64,000 bases of DNA from Taiwanofungus camphoratus (Eukaryota > Basidiomycota > Agaricomycetes > Polyporales > Taiwanofungaceae): NCBI GenBank assembly GCA_003999685.1, contig CP021224.1:1364001-1428000 (forward strand), read 5' to 3'. Shown one piece after another: positions 1 to 11,302 of the stretch; position 1 is the stretch's first letter, and every line of letters begins with the position of its first letter. A model generated the notes under the pieces. That model was not told where the DNA came from and searched no databases. It saw only the letters and a list, made by a program, of their open reading frames with translations. Position numbers and translations under genes: made by a program.

Positions 1-863
1 GAAGGTGCAGATGCTACAATGTGTAATGTGGGCAAAGTACCAATCAATTTGACAGTAAAATTGAATAAAAAGCATGTGTGACAAAATTATGACCAGATCA
101 ATGAATTGCTGTCTTTGAGACATTTGGAGTTATGCATAAAGTAGATGGTCACACCTGCTCTAGTGCTTTCCAGCTATTTAGTTGTGCTTTACACCTGTCC
201 CATTCACAAGACATGAATGTAGAATGTAGAACTTCTTTGGCAATCTCAATGGTATTCTCTGGTGAGAGAAAGATCATCAAATGTTACAGAGTCCAACTCT
301 GAAGTGATAAAAGTGAAGATCAAGGATAGGACTAGCAGTAAATAGACAAGACTATTCCTTTTACACCTACTGCTTAATAATACTTTCGACATTATCTGAG
401 TTGGCATAAATTTAGAGGTCCGGTTCAAACTAGGCTTGCCCTATTTGCTGGAATTTTTGCCCCTCAGAACGGATTCCGTGGTGTTGGCACACCACCCCAT
501 TTTTCACCGGTTTGCATCGGCACCTGAGTGAACACTAGTGTTACCGTGAGGTGTAGTACAGTCATCTGCCGTCATATGTGGGTCCTTTCTAATTTGATGC
601 AACCGGGGCACACAACTGGACCACTGCCAAGAGCTTTGATCCTGAGCATATCCTTTTTTGGTGGTCCAAACATGGTCAATTCAGTGGTTTTTCACATAAC
701 ATCAGTCAAAAATGAGATCAAACCTCTCAAAACAGATTTCATGATATTGGAGGGCCACCCTGTTTCTCACCAAAAAAAAAATTTGGATTGACACTAGACC
801 AGAAGCATGACTATGTCTCCATGGCTGAAAAACCCCATTTTGATGGTTATATATTGGGCCTCC

Positions 864-1321
864 TGTTACTGGCTGACAGGGTCTTAGACCTATTTTGTTT
901 TCTTTGTCATCATACTATGAACGTGTGGCTCCACTTCCTGATTACACCATGTCTGTCTGACAGATCAACCATCTCTGCTTACACCATTAGTAGTTACTCA
1001 TTTGGACCACTGACTCCTCTCACCTTATGCTGTCCCAGAGGGATGGCATGATGGTATCTTGGGTCTAGCCACAGCAGTATATATATATGATCCTCCTGCT
1101 GAGGGGAGTTTCTTTAGCTTTATCCTCTTCGTTTTTAACCCCTGTACTATGACTTTAGTACTGGAAATATACCTTGCTTTACTCATTCCCTCATAAATGC
1201 AAGGAGCCCATAAGCCTGCATAAAGGATTGTGACTCATTGTCACTGCTGTTCCTCCTCATCACCCTTGCTGCATACTGCACCCAGCCACCTGCAGCACTC
1301 TAAGGGTGCACACCAGTAACT
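864..1321 (+). mobile_element. Decayed LTR relic (fossil retrotransposon LTR)
   Basis: This segment aligns by eye along most of its length with the well-preserved LTR at 43319-43819. Shared landmarks are the TGTTAC start, a CTGACTCCTCT block, a TATA-like run near 1077-1089, and the end of the form xxGTAAC. It is heavily diverged and CpG-poor, so it is probably much older than the 43.3 kb copy. A second TGTTACCG motif at 539, preceded by a block resembling the one before the 43.3 kb LTR, may be an alternative left edge. No internal coding region is recognisable. It is broken. Confidence 0.6.
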
Positions 1322-1459
1322 CCTCCTATTTATTGGTCCATTTTCAGTGACTTTAGGCATTTGACAGCAGTCTTAATTCTCATCTCAGGTCACTCTTGAG
1401 ATTATTTAGTGTACATAAAAATTGTGCTAGCTTGAAAAAAGTCATTGTTACCCTCTAAT

Positions 1460-1590
1460 AGTGTGATCTACTATTTGAAAGTCAAGAGTGCTTGTCAACA
1501 CCTATCATAGCTATTAGCTTCTCAAAGTGTGATCTACTGCTTGAAAGTCATGTGTATTTGTCAGCATCTATCACTGCTTTGATCTTTTGA
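1460..1590. repeat. Imperfect 66-bp direct duplication
   Basis: Two adjacent copies begin with AGTGTGATCTACT at 1460 and 1526. They share TTGAAAGTCA, TTGTCA and a CTATCA block at the same spacing, which gives a period of 66 bp. The copies differ at several positions, so the duplication is not recent. It lies inside the CpG-poor tract. Confidence 0.65.
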
Positions 1591-1662
1591 TCAAGGTCCA
1601 AGAATCCCTTTATCCTATAAAAACTAACAAATAATCTACATAGTCTGCAAGAATAACTGAGA

Positions 1663-1784
1663 CATCAGCAAAACTCAAATTTAACTTAGTTGCCTTGATT
1701 GTCTTAAATAAGTAAAATAAATAAGACTGTTAATGCAAAGTGGTTACTTAAAGTGTGTCAAGGTAAATTTAAGCTTTCCTGATG
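1663..1784. mobile_element. MITE-like element, copy 1
   Basis: A 122-bp AT-rich element. Its left end reads CATCAGCAAAACTCAAAT and its right end, read in reverse complement, starts CATCAGGAAAGCTTAAAT, so it has imperfect terminal inverted repeats of about 20 bp. It is flanked by AGA on both sides, a possible 3-bp target duplication. A related copy lies at 36958-37107 and shares the left arm and the central segment. There is no coding capacity, which is typical of a non-autonomous DNA transposon. The superfamily cannot be told from two copies. Confidence 0.55.
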
Positions 1785-2358
1785 AGAACTCAACTTGGTT
1801 CAGGTCTAGCTATCTCAAATAAGGGTGATTATTTTATATAGTTGCACTTGTGCATGTCATGAGTAACAAAAGATCACAAGACTGACAAGACATTTGTTTG
1901 AAAAGCTTTTGTTTCTTTTCAAAATCATTTTGAGTCATTTTTAAACAAAAGATTTCTGGAAAATAATACTCTTGTAGTCTTGTAGTCCTTTGATGCTTGT
2001 GGCAAGAGAATAAGAAAGTAAAGCACAAAAAGACACAAAGAAGTAACAGGGGAGTTTTGCTGATGATGTTGGCTATTCTCTACTGATACTCAGATACTGA
2101 AGATGCCATTATATGTTTCATATTGTCAAGGGTGTAATCATACACAACTGAGACCATTATTTCTGCACTGGTAATGTCATGTTTTTCAGCTCATGTTTAT
2201 TCTGGTGTCGAGCGCCGAAAGGTTCCAAATAGGTATGTAAATATCTCTTCTAGCGTGACTTCTATACAAGATTACAAGGGTGGACATTAAGTTCATGTCT
2301 CATTCAAAAATACATTCGCCTTTGCCCATTCCATAAAATTGAGTTCAGCAAAAGAATT

Positions 2359-3494
2359 TCATGGTGCATCTGGGACGTTGTGTTCGTCTAAGAATAGCTC
2401 TTTCAACAATCGCGCAGTATCAGCAGGACTAGAGACTGCATGTCCAATTGTACGGGGATCAGAATAGATTTCATAGTCATTTCCACCCTGCCGAGTTGTC
2501 AATTGGACATTTTACTCTTAAAAAAACACAGAATCTGAGGGCTTGTGACGCACCTTGTACGTCTTGTCTCCGAAGAAATGGATTTCCTCAAAGTGTTCGT
2601 CTTCCACGTGCCGCAGGCAGTAAGTCTTGTCCCACCCGTGTGGAAAGATATCAAACGATATTTTACCGCCGATCGAGTACGTTAAGTCGTAGTCAGCAAA
2701 CTTTTGCTGAAGGACTTTCACGAACGCTGCACGAAGTCCATGTTGCTTTGCAAGGGTGACTTTCGAATCATCAGCGGACTGAAAAAATGTAAAGAAGACA
2801 AACCTTATCGTAAGCTTCAAATTCATTGCGTTCTTGAATCCTAAAAGTCAGTCACTATGGATGACTATCCAACGGTTCAAGACACTGGCAGACCTACGTG
2901 GCATTTCGTCCCATAGGGCTGACATTGATCATCCCGTTGCGGAATTCGATGAAGGTGCCCCTGGATACAATCTCCGTGAGGCTTCGTATAGTCGAAAATA
3001 GTCACACTACATACCTCTTGATTGGGATGTCTAAATCAGCGATGTAATGAAGAATGAAGTTCGCCAGCACTTTGTACCGTTCTTCGCCTATATGTTTGAT
3101 GAACGATTGGGATGGTAGAGGATTGCCCATTTTGTACGCCGTCAATCCATTCTCCGCAAAAGTGTAGTCGAATTCCTCCACGACTAGGGAACAAATGAAT
3201 AAGACACAGACCAAAGCTATCCTAATGAGTATAATACCGGTCGCGCCCGCTACAGCCAACTGCTCTGAAATCTTCACAAGATCTGACCCTCCAACCACAC
3301 CGATGACCATCTTCTTGCGCAACGCGCGTATTAGTTGAATGATCTCTGGTGACACTGTCTGACGAACACCTTAAGACTGCATTCAGCGGAGGATCGACCG
3401 GTTGACATACTTGTCGGGCAGGTGTGAGTGTACCATCAACATCGAAGAGGATCAGTTTCTTCACAGGGCGATCAGCGAATATCTGAGACACCAT
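2359..3494 (-). CDS. sec53: Phosphomannomutase (PMM/Sec53 family)
   Basis: Converts mannose-6-phosphate to mannose-1-phosphate, the precursor of GDP-mannose for N-glycans, GPI anchors and cell-wall mannan; a cytosolic enzyme. The HAD nucleophile motif FDVDGTLT lies near residue 20 of exon 1. It is followed by [44 protein letters not shown] and the C-terminal [13 protein letters not shown] and FFGDKT blocks, all diagnostic of eukaryotic PMM. The gene has several short introns; the first joins ...TPARQ (to 3411) to TVSPEII (from 3358). The protein ends ...NVPDAP. The start is ATG at 3494 (MVSQIF); an in-frame ATG at 3503 is a weaker alternative. It lies downstream of the Vms1 gene on the same strand. 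No defects are visible. Confidence 0.93.
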
Positions 3495-3818
3495 GATAGT
3501 CAAAGTAAAGGAAGCGACTGAGAGATGTCCGCTAGCTTTTATGTACGTGTTTGAGACAAATAGAGTGTATCTGCAGACCTAGGTCTCGGTTATGGGCCAA
3601 TCGGGTGGCGGAAACGTAAGAAAATTTCCCTTTTGGCCGTGAGCCAGATCTCTGCAGATGCCAGATACACGTTCCATATCCCCGATCAAGTATATACCAT
3701 ACCTTCCCAATATCGCATGTGATACAGCGAACGACGGTTTAAAGTCCTGCGAGCTCTTCGAACATTACGCGGGCTAATGGGGCGTGTAGCCAGTAGGTAA
3801 TGCAATACTTTCATTCGC

Positions 3819-6042
3819 TCAGCAGTTACTACTCGAAGCCTTTAATCGGGCTTCGGCAGCTCGTGCTCTACGTTCCCTTTCTACTCTCGCCCTCATCTCC
3901 GGAGTGAGACCAGATATTCCCTCGTTTGCATTTGGAGAACCACCGAGTCTTCTCGGACCAGTGGTAGCTTCTCCTTGTTCCCTTTCTCTGCTCTCCTTGG
4001 CTTCGGGAATGACAGGGCTGGCAGCGCGGACCTCCCGTTCCTTCGCCTCACGCTCCTTCACGCGGTCCTTCAGGCCCTTCCGCCGAGCCTTCTTCTTTTC
4101 CTCACGACCGTCCTCCATCTCCGCGCTCAGAATGCTAGGTATGCGTGCACCCTTCTCCGTTCCTAGCCAGTCCCACCAATCCGGATGGGCAGCTGCACAG
4201 CGTCGGAATATGTCTCGTACTGCACGAGTGCGCGCAAGGTCATATGCCGTTCGCCGTGACCCTGAGGGTAATGCGGGAGCGTCTGAAGCGTCCGACTCGT
4301 GGCCTTCCTCGCTTACCGGTCCGCCGGCGGGTACGTCGACAGTGGGATTTGCATGTAGGTCTTCAAGCAGCCACTGAGTCACCTCTGGCTGCCCCGCATG
4401 CGCTGCAATCTGTAACAACGTCCTGCCCTTGCTTCCTGTCCGTTCTGGCAATGGGGTGTCGATACTCCCTAAACTCGTACTCTCCCGTTCCCATAATGCC
4501 TTCAGCGCATCCAAACGGCCTTTGCTGACCATGTCAAGCAATCGACTCCACTTTTCGTGCAGCAGTTCTTCCTCTTGCGTCAACTGAGGAGGCTTTTCCT
4601 TCGGCTTTTCCGGCTGTGGAGGATCTGCAACAGGCGAGGTTGGCTTCGACTTCTGAAGGGACGCAAGGTAGGCCTCGTCTTGAGCCAGAAGTGCCTCCTC
4701 CGTGAGGTGAGAGATTTTGACACGAACGAGCTCCTGGAGACATCGGGACAGTTCTGACTGTGTCTGAAGCAAGCATTAGAATTTAGAATGATGCTTTTTG
4801 ACGCGTGAAAGTACTTACTGGTCGGCGTGTTGGGAATGGGAACGTACGTAGACGTTTGTCATCTAGACCAAACCGATGACATTAGCTCGAACAATACATA
4901 GAGGGATGGCACGTACCTTTTGCAATAATTGCCCCTTCGTAACCTAAGAAAATACGTCTATTGGATACACTCGCTCGAATGAATATTCGTTCGCAGCCAT
5001 CGATCTCGTCCGCCCAGTCTTGCAGTAGATTACGGATATCCTATATAGCCTCCTCAAGTGAGATCACAATCACAGACATCTATATACGATAAGACTTACG
5101 TCACGCAAGGCCTGTCCCCCGTAGCGACGGAGCATAGCGCCTGCACTCACAGCCTTGCTTTTCGCATTATCGTTCACAGACTGGGAACCACCCTGTTTCC
5201 GGCGAGCTATGAGATGAGGACATCAGTACTCTCGATATTATCAAAGGGTACGATACTCACTCGTATAACGATGGAAAGTCTTATGCTTGAATACTTCTAT
5301 CTCAGGTTTCAGCCTTCTAGGTTTCCCCTTCTTCGTCAAGTCTCCTTGATCATCCTCTTCACGATCAGGCCCCTTCACACGCACAATTGCGCCAGCGAAG
5401 TGTCCTCCCGCGGTCATGAATAGAGCCCATGTCCGGCCTTCTTCCCCGCCCCTCTGCATATCTTTCAGCTCATCCAAATAGGACGAAGGTTGCGCGGAAG
5501 ACGAGAACAGCGCTTTGTAGACGCCGATCTGGGTGGATGGGGGAGAGTGAAACCATGCGAGAGGAGTCTGAGGACTACCTATGAATGCGGAAGTGGGTGA
5601 AGGTGATCTAGCTAGCTTCCGGGTTTTGTGGATGAGCGTTGCGACAGCATCGGAGTCGTCGGTTTCGCCTTCTGAGGACGATGCTGAGCCGGATATAGAG
5701 TCTTCCAGACCTGCTCCAAGATGTAGACATATCTTCTGAGTGCACAAAATCGAACGTACCGTCTACGAGCTGTGAAAATTGGGTTTCTGTTACAGGGTTT
5801 CCGCCATTCAGCCGTGTCTTGACATTGAATCGATGCCAATCAGAGCGGAAGTGGGCCCGCTGTTCGTCGACATCTAGAAAGGTAGTGTCTAGGCAGATGT
5901 TGCATGCTCGTGTAGAAACCTGGGTTAGTAGGGGCGATTCAGCCCGAGGCGGCGACTGAGCTTGCCCCATCACATTCCGAGGAATCAAGGTATCGAGGAG
6001 TTCTCGGGGTAGAGAAAAGACATGATAATATGGACCAGACAT
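3819..6042 (-). CDS. vms1: Vms1/ANKZF1-type peptidyl-tRNA hydrolase
   Basis: Family role: in ribosome-associated quality control it releases stalled nascent chains from tRNA on 60S subunits, antagonises CAT-tailing, and acts with Cdc48 at stress-damaged mitochondria. Seen here: an N-terminal C2H2 finger (CNICLDTTF...HFRSDWH); the VLRF1 release domain with WALFMTAGGHFAGAI and the catalytic loop KQGGSQSVNDN, whose GSQ glutamine is present; ankyrin-like repeats (GRTLLQIAAHAGQPEVTQWLLED); and a charged C-terminal helix rich in Arg/Lys/Glu that resembles a VCP-binding (VIM-like) tail. Start chosen at MSGPYYHVF. At least three short introns split the VLRF1 region. The gene is transcribed divergently from POL3, with 417 bp between the start codons. 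Confidence 0.9.
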
Positions 6043-6459
6043 GATACAGAAATCTTGTATAGATGGCGTTGCAAGTTCTGTGTATAGAAGGCTCTGGCTT
6101 GTATAGAGTGGATACAAATTGGCAAGCGCGAGTCAGGGCAATTGACTCGGGATACAGATATGTTACAAGTCCAATGCTTCAAGTTCAACTGCAGGAAGTT
6201 GTTTAAAAACCCTAGTCATCAACACACAGCCCGAACTGGTCCGGGAGCGTATTAGTGACAGAGACAGCGCCAGTGTCGCAGTGCACAGTGACTAGTAGTA
6301 GGCGGGCTTTCTCAGTCCCATCGGGAGACGCATTGACGCCACAAAGCAAACAAGGCCAAGCGCGTTTATTAGGCGAGACGCGTCTTCGATAACGCGCTAG
6401 CTTCCACAGTCGCGTCTCCAGTAGTCCTTTTCTGCAGGCTCAAGTCCCACTTATAAACC
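6043..6459. promoter_or_regulatory. Bidirectional promoter vms1/pol3 with an MCB-like box
   Basis: The gap of 417 bp separates two divergent start codons. It contains a perfect ACGCGT (6378-6383), the yeast MluI cell-cycle box bound by MBF, plus nearby core-like GCGCG and TCGCGT words (about 6356-6415), all within 105 bp of the POL3 start. MCB control of DNA polymerase genes is established in yeasts; its function here is inferred. TTATAA lies immediately before the POL3 ATG and may be coincidental. Confidence 0.5.
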
Positions 6460-9400
6460 ATGGCGACACCTTCACCATCAACAAAGGAGAATGTTCCGTT
6501 AGTCAGGTGAGCCATTTGAAGGCATCGTCTGAGTGCACCCTCGTGAATTAGGATGACGGGCTTGCAGGGCTGCAACTGAGACATTCAAGGTGGACCCTGA
6601 GTCACAACCTTCCCCCAAAAGACGAAAACTCGGCCCATCTGGCTCTTCGTTTGCTGCCTCACAGCTTGCTCAACCATCATTCGCGGATGTGCTCGAACGA
6701 CTGAAGGAGGAGGCCGGAGAGGCGAAAGGTGCGATACTAAACTGAGTATGCATGTTCAAAATGTACCATTCACTTTGATGATCGTAGATGCTGAAGGTGG
6801 CGCCGACCGTTGGGAGAGGCCTGCGCTTCCCCCCCTTAACGAGAAGAAAGATACCATCAGTAAGATACGTCTAGCTCTTCCGCTGTCCTTCTTGAACAGT
6901 GTCGTAGTCTTTCAGCAAATTGATGTTGAGGAAACTGTCGATTCCTCCAGCGGCAGATCTCATCTCAGGATGTTTGGTGTGACGGAGGTAACATGCCTAA
7001 TCATATCATCATTTACCTTGTTGACGATACATTACAGACAGGCCACAGTGTCCTTGCAAACATTACCGACTTCCTTCCCTATTTCTATGTTGCTGCACCA
7101 AGAGGTTTTGCAGAGAGTGATATCTTTGCATTCTCTCAGTATCTCAATGTGAGTTACGTGAGACCACTTATCATCCATACATAACATTGCCTCTTTTCAG
7201 AATGCTGGCAGCGGAGGTCTTGTCAGGAATGTAGAACTTGTACAAAAGCGTAGTCTGTGGCAGTATAGAAGCGATGATTGGGTCCCATTCATCAAGATCA
7301 CTCTAGCAGACCAGCGAAGCCTCCCAAAAATCAGAGATAAGTACTCGCAACGGTGGCCCTTACCTTACCTATAGCTGACGGCGAGGTTCTGGTAATTACG
7401 CATCTTCGAGCGAGGCGAATGCCATTTCCGCGACCTCTTTTCCGACCAAGTCGCTACTTTCGAGAGCAACGTTCAATATACGTTACGGTTTATGATCGAT
7501 ACCAGGGCAAGTACTTCCCGATCAGAAGCCCATATTCCGCTGAAATATGGAATCAGGTTGTTGGAATGAACTGGATTGAGATTCCTGCTGGCAGCTACAA
7601 ACTCATTGGCCAAGAAAAGAAGCGTTCCCACTGCCAAATCGAGATCAGTGTCAAGTAAGTCTTCCGCATGGCTATGTAGTTATCATCTGCCGACATCCTC
7701 GAACGTAGATGGGATAGCTTTGTCTCGCATCCGCCTGAGGGGCCGTGGTCGAAGATCGCGCCTTTACGTATTCTCAGCTTCGATATTGAGTGTGCGGGCC
7801 GCAAGGGCATCTTCCCAGAGGCTAATATTGACCCCGTCATCCAAATTGCCAATATGGTGACTCGTCAGGGTCAGTCCGTCTTACAGGAGAGCTAAGAGGA
7901 AGTACTCTGATCCTTATAACCATTTTACTAGGCGAGAACAAACCTTTCATCCGTAATGTTTTCACTTTGAATAGTTGCGCGCACATCGTCGGCTCGCAAG
8001 TCCTGTCGTTTGATGACGAAGCAAAGATGTTGGATGCTTGGCGTGAGTTCATCGAGCAGGTTGACCCAGACGTCGTTATTGGGTACAACATCGCAAACTT
8101 CGATTTGCCGTACCTAATTAATCGAGCAAAGGCGGTTAAGGCGGGCAAGTTTCCTATGTTAGGAAGGATGAAGAGTATGCATCACTCTACTCCTTAGCCT
8201 TCGACGGAATGTTAATAATGCCCACTTTTGTATCAGATGTCAGGGCACAGACTAAGGAAACTCACTTCTCGTCAAAAGCATTTGGACAACGAGACTCGAA
8301 AGAAACGGCACTGGACGGACGTCTTCAAATTGATATTCTGCAATATATGCAACGGGAACATAAGCTACGTAGCTATACTCTTAACTCCGTTTGCGCACAG
8401 TTCCTTGGAGAACAGAAAGAGGATGTGCATCACTCGGTCATTACACAGTTGCAAAACGGTACACCAGAGTCTCGTAGACGGTTGGCCGTGTACTGCCTTA
8501 AGGCAAGTATACTAGTTATCTCACGCCTCTTGATCGCTGAGCTTTAGCACGCAGGATGCCTACCTGCCACAACGGTTGATGGATAAACTCATGTGCTTCA
8601 TCAACTACACAGAGATGGCACGTGTGACCGGTGTTCCTTTCAACTACCTGCTTGCGCGGGGACAGTCTATCAAAGTCTTGTCACAATTGTTCCGCAAGGC
8701 GAATGACGACGGCTACGTTGTCCCTGCGCTCAAGGGAGAAGGTATAGCACTTGTCCGTCATGATCTCAATATACTTACTGTTCACAAATAAAAGGTTCGG
8801 ACGAGCAATACGAAGGTGCCACCGTCATTGAGCCAAAGAAGGGCTACTATGACGCGCCAATTGCTACACTCGATTTCAGCTCCCTGTATCCATCCATCAT
8901 GATGGCGCATAACCTGTGTTATACTACACTGATTGAGAAGAGGACTATCGAACGGCTCAACCTTGTTAAGGACAAGGACTACATCCAGACGCCTAACAAC
9001 GGTGGGAGGCTGTGCTGCTTTTGGTTTGATAGCACATTGAGCTCTTCGAATGATAGACTTCTTTGTAAAATCGTCAAAACGGAAGGGACTTCTTCCGACC
9101 ATTCTCGAAGACCTGATCGCAACGCGTAAACGTGCTAAGGCTGACTTGAAGAAGGAAACAGACCCGTTCAAGCGTGCCGTCCTTGATGGTCGTCAGCTTG
9201 CTTTGAAGGTCAGTGCAATGTGTCCCGCTTACATACAAGTACATTCAACATGCCCTCTGTAGATCAGCGCCAACTCCGTGTACGGTTTCACAGGCGCTAC
9301 CATTGGCAAACTACCTTGCCTCCCTATCTCGTCTAGTGTTACTGCATATGGTCGCCAAATGATTGAGAAAACCAAACAGGCAAGCTGTCCATGACACGTC

Positions 9401-11098
9401 ATATAGAGATGAGCTGATATTCATGAGATCGTAGGAAGTAGAGGCAGAGTATTGTGTCGCAAACGGTCACTCGCACAATGCACAAGTCATTTATGGTGAT
9501 ACCGACTCTGTCATGGTCAAATTCGGACCGACTGATCTCCCGACTGTTATGGCACTCGGTAACTATATGATCATGACCGATTTCCATCTCGCATACCCAT
9601 TTATCTCATTTGCAGGAAGTCAAGCAGCGGAATTCGTCACGGCGAAGTTTGTAAAACCAATCAAGCTAGAGTTCGAGAAAGTATACTTCCCATATCTGCT
9701 CATCAGCAAGAAGCGATATGCAGGCTTATACTGGACAAAGCCGGAGAAGTACGACAAGATGGACACCAAGGGCATCGAGGTATGTAGATCCACGTGCACG
9801 TCCCTCGCAATCTGATACTTCAAAAGACTGTACGAAGAGACAACTGTCGACTTGTCTCGACCGTCATCGAGACATGTCTGCACAAGATGCTGATTGACCG
9901 TGACGTGAAGGGTGCAGAGGAGTGCGCTAACAGCTAAGGCTCATATTGCAAGTGCTGACGTCGAAAACAGATATACGAAGCAGATTATTTCAGATCTTCT
10001 CCAGAACAAAGTTGATATGTCTCAATTGGTGATCACTAAAGCGTTAACGAAGGCTGGTAAGCAATATCCTTATCGGTAGCCCGTGCTCGTAAATCGATTC
10101 TTTTGTGTCAGACTATGCGGCAAAACAAGCGCACGTGGAGTTGGCGGAAAGGATGAAGCAACGTGATGCTGGTGTGTCTGTTCAATTCTCTCGCTGAAGT
10201 TTTGCGCTGATTTCGGACTTCTACTCCAGGTTCAGCTCCCGCTCTCGGTGACCGTGTAGCCTATGTTATAATCAAGGGCGTGAAAGGTAAGTGCACATAT
10301 TCTGCTTCCATTACTTGTTACTCAAGACGCCACCGATGTGGTGTAGGAGCTGCCGCGTACGAGAAATCAGAGGATCCTATCTATGTACTCGAGAACAACA
10401 TACCCATAGATACCAAGTACTACCTCGAGAACCAGCTTTCGAACCCGCTTATGAGGATCTTCGAGCCTATCCTCGGCGAGAAAGCAGCCTCTCTCTGTAA
10501 TTACTTTTTTATTGTCTCGTGACGCTGCCTAATGATGTTCTAGTATCCGGCGAACATACAAGAACAATCCAGATCGCGACGCCCACTGTGGGTGGCCTGA
10601 TGAAGTTTGCGGTGAAGAGAACCACCTGCCTGGGCTGTAAAACGCCGTTAGGCCCGAAGAATAGCGTTAAAAGTGATTTCTGTTCTCCATCAATATATTC
10701 AACGAGCTCATCGGAAGGTATTGTAGAGGGTGATGTGGAAGGTGCTGTATGCAATAACTGTCGGCCGAGACTGGGCGAGTTGTACCAGAAACAGGTGGGC
10801 ATACCACCGACACGGATCCACTAGTTATCTTACGTGATGTGTGTTTTCAGGTCTCGACGGCTTCGGAATTCCAAGTTCGCTTCTCTCGATTATGGACACA
10901 GTGTCAGCGGTGCCAGGGATCTTTACACCAGGTCAGCATTCCTTTGTTACCGAGGCGGGTGCATTGCTTACTTACGTAATACAGGATGTTTTATGTACGA
11001 GCAAAGATTGTCCGATTTTCTATATGAGAAAGAAGGCGCAAAAGGATGTTGAGGACGCGAATGCTGTCCTCGAACGATTCGATCACGAGCTGTGGTAG
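6460..11098 (+). CDS. pol3: DNA polymerase delta catalytic subunit
   Basis: B-family replicative polymerase that synthesises the lagging strand and proofreads; nuclear. Ordered motifs are all present: Exo [15 protein letters not shown] (about 7778), Exo [12 protein letters not shown] (about 8088), the split YCLK/DAYLPQ Exo III region, motif [11 protein letters not shown] (about 8872), motif [13 protein letters not shown] (about 9207-9290) and motif C YGDTDSVM (about 9492). The C-terminus has both cysteine clusters (CLGCKTPLG...CNNC, then CQRCQG...CTSKDCPIF), the second of which binds an Fe-S cluster in this family. The gene is cut by more than a dozen short introns. The start at 6460 ([12 protein letters not shown]) is supported because splicing from GTGAGC near 6513 to the AG before 6570 gives a continuous frame into [15 protein letters not shown], a likely nuclear signal. 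Intact by eye. Confidence 0.96.
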
Positions 11099-11302
11099 TC
11101 GTTAACGCATGCAATTTCAATCAGGCTACATTGTATATTTTATGTCTTGTATAGTAGAAAAATCCTTCTAATGTACATTTTTCAGTCTCCACAATCTCAG
11201 TAGATGCTCCATGGACTAATGCCAGTTAGTTTGGCCTTAGCAAGGGCGAGCATTGGCACCCTGAACGACGTGAAAGATGATTGCACCGACACAACCTCTT
11301 CT
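11099..11302. other. Convergent 3' gap pol3/bfr2
   Basis: A 204-bp gap between the stop codons of POL3 and Bfr2. It is AT-rich near 11130-11180, as expected for overlapping polyadenylation regions of convergent genes. Nothing else was seen. Confidence 0.5.

Larger units (their letters stand above)
1..2358. repeat. CpG-poor repeat-derived intergenic tract
   Basis: No gene is supported here. The tract is AT-rich and has few CpG dinucleotides compared with the neighbouring genes, while TpG and CpA are common. That pattern suggests old methylated repeat DNA decayed by deamination (inference). It contains an LTR relic (864-1321), an imperfect direct duplication (about 1460-1590) and a MITE-like element (1663-1784), listed separately. 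All open frames are short and lack recognisable domains. The tract ends where the phosphomannomutase gene begins to be coding. Confidence 0.7.

Noticed and set aside
6369-6584. Minus-strand open frame upstream of POL3
   Set aside because: It overlaps the spliced POL3 first exon (start at 6460) and the promoter, and shows no domain; the POL3 model explains the sequence.
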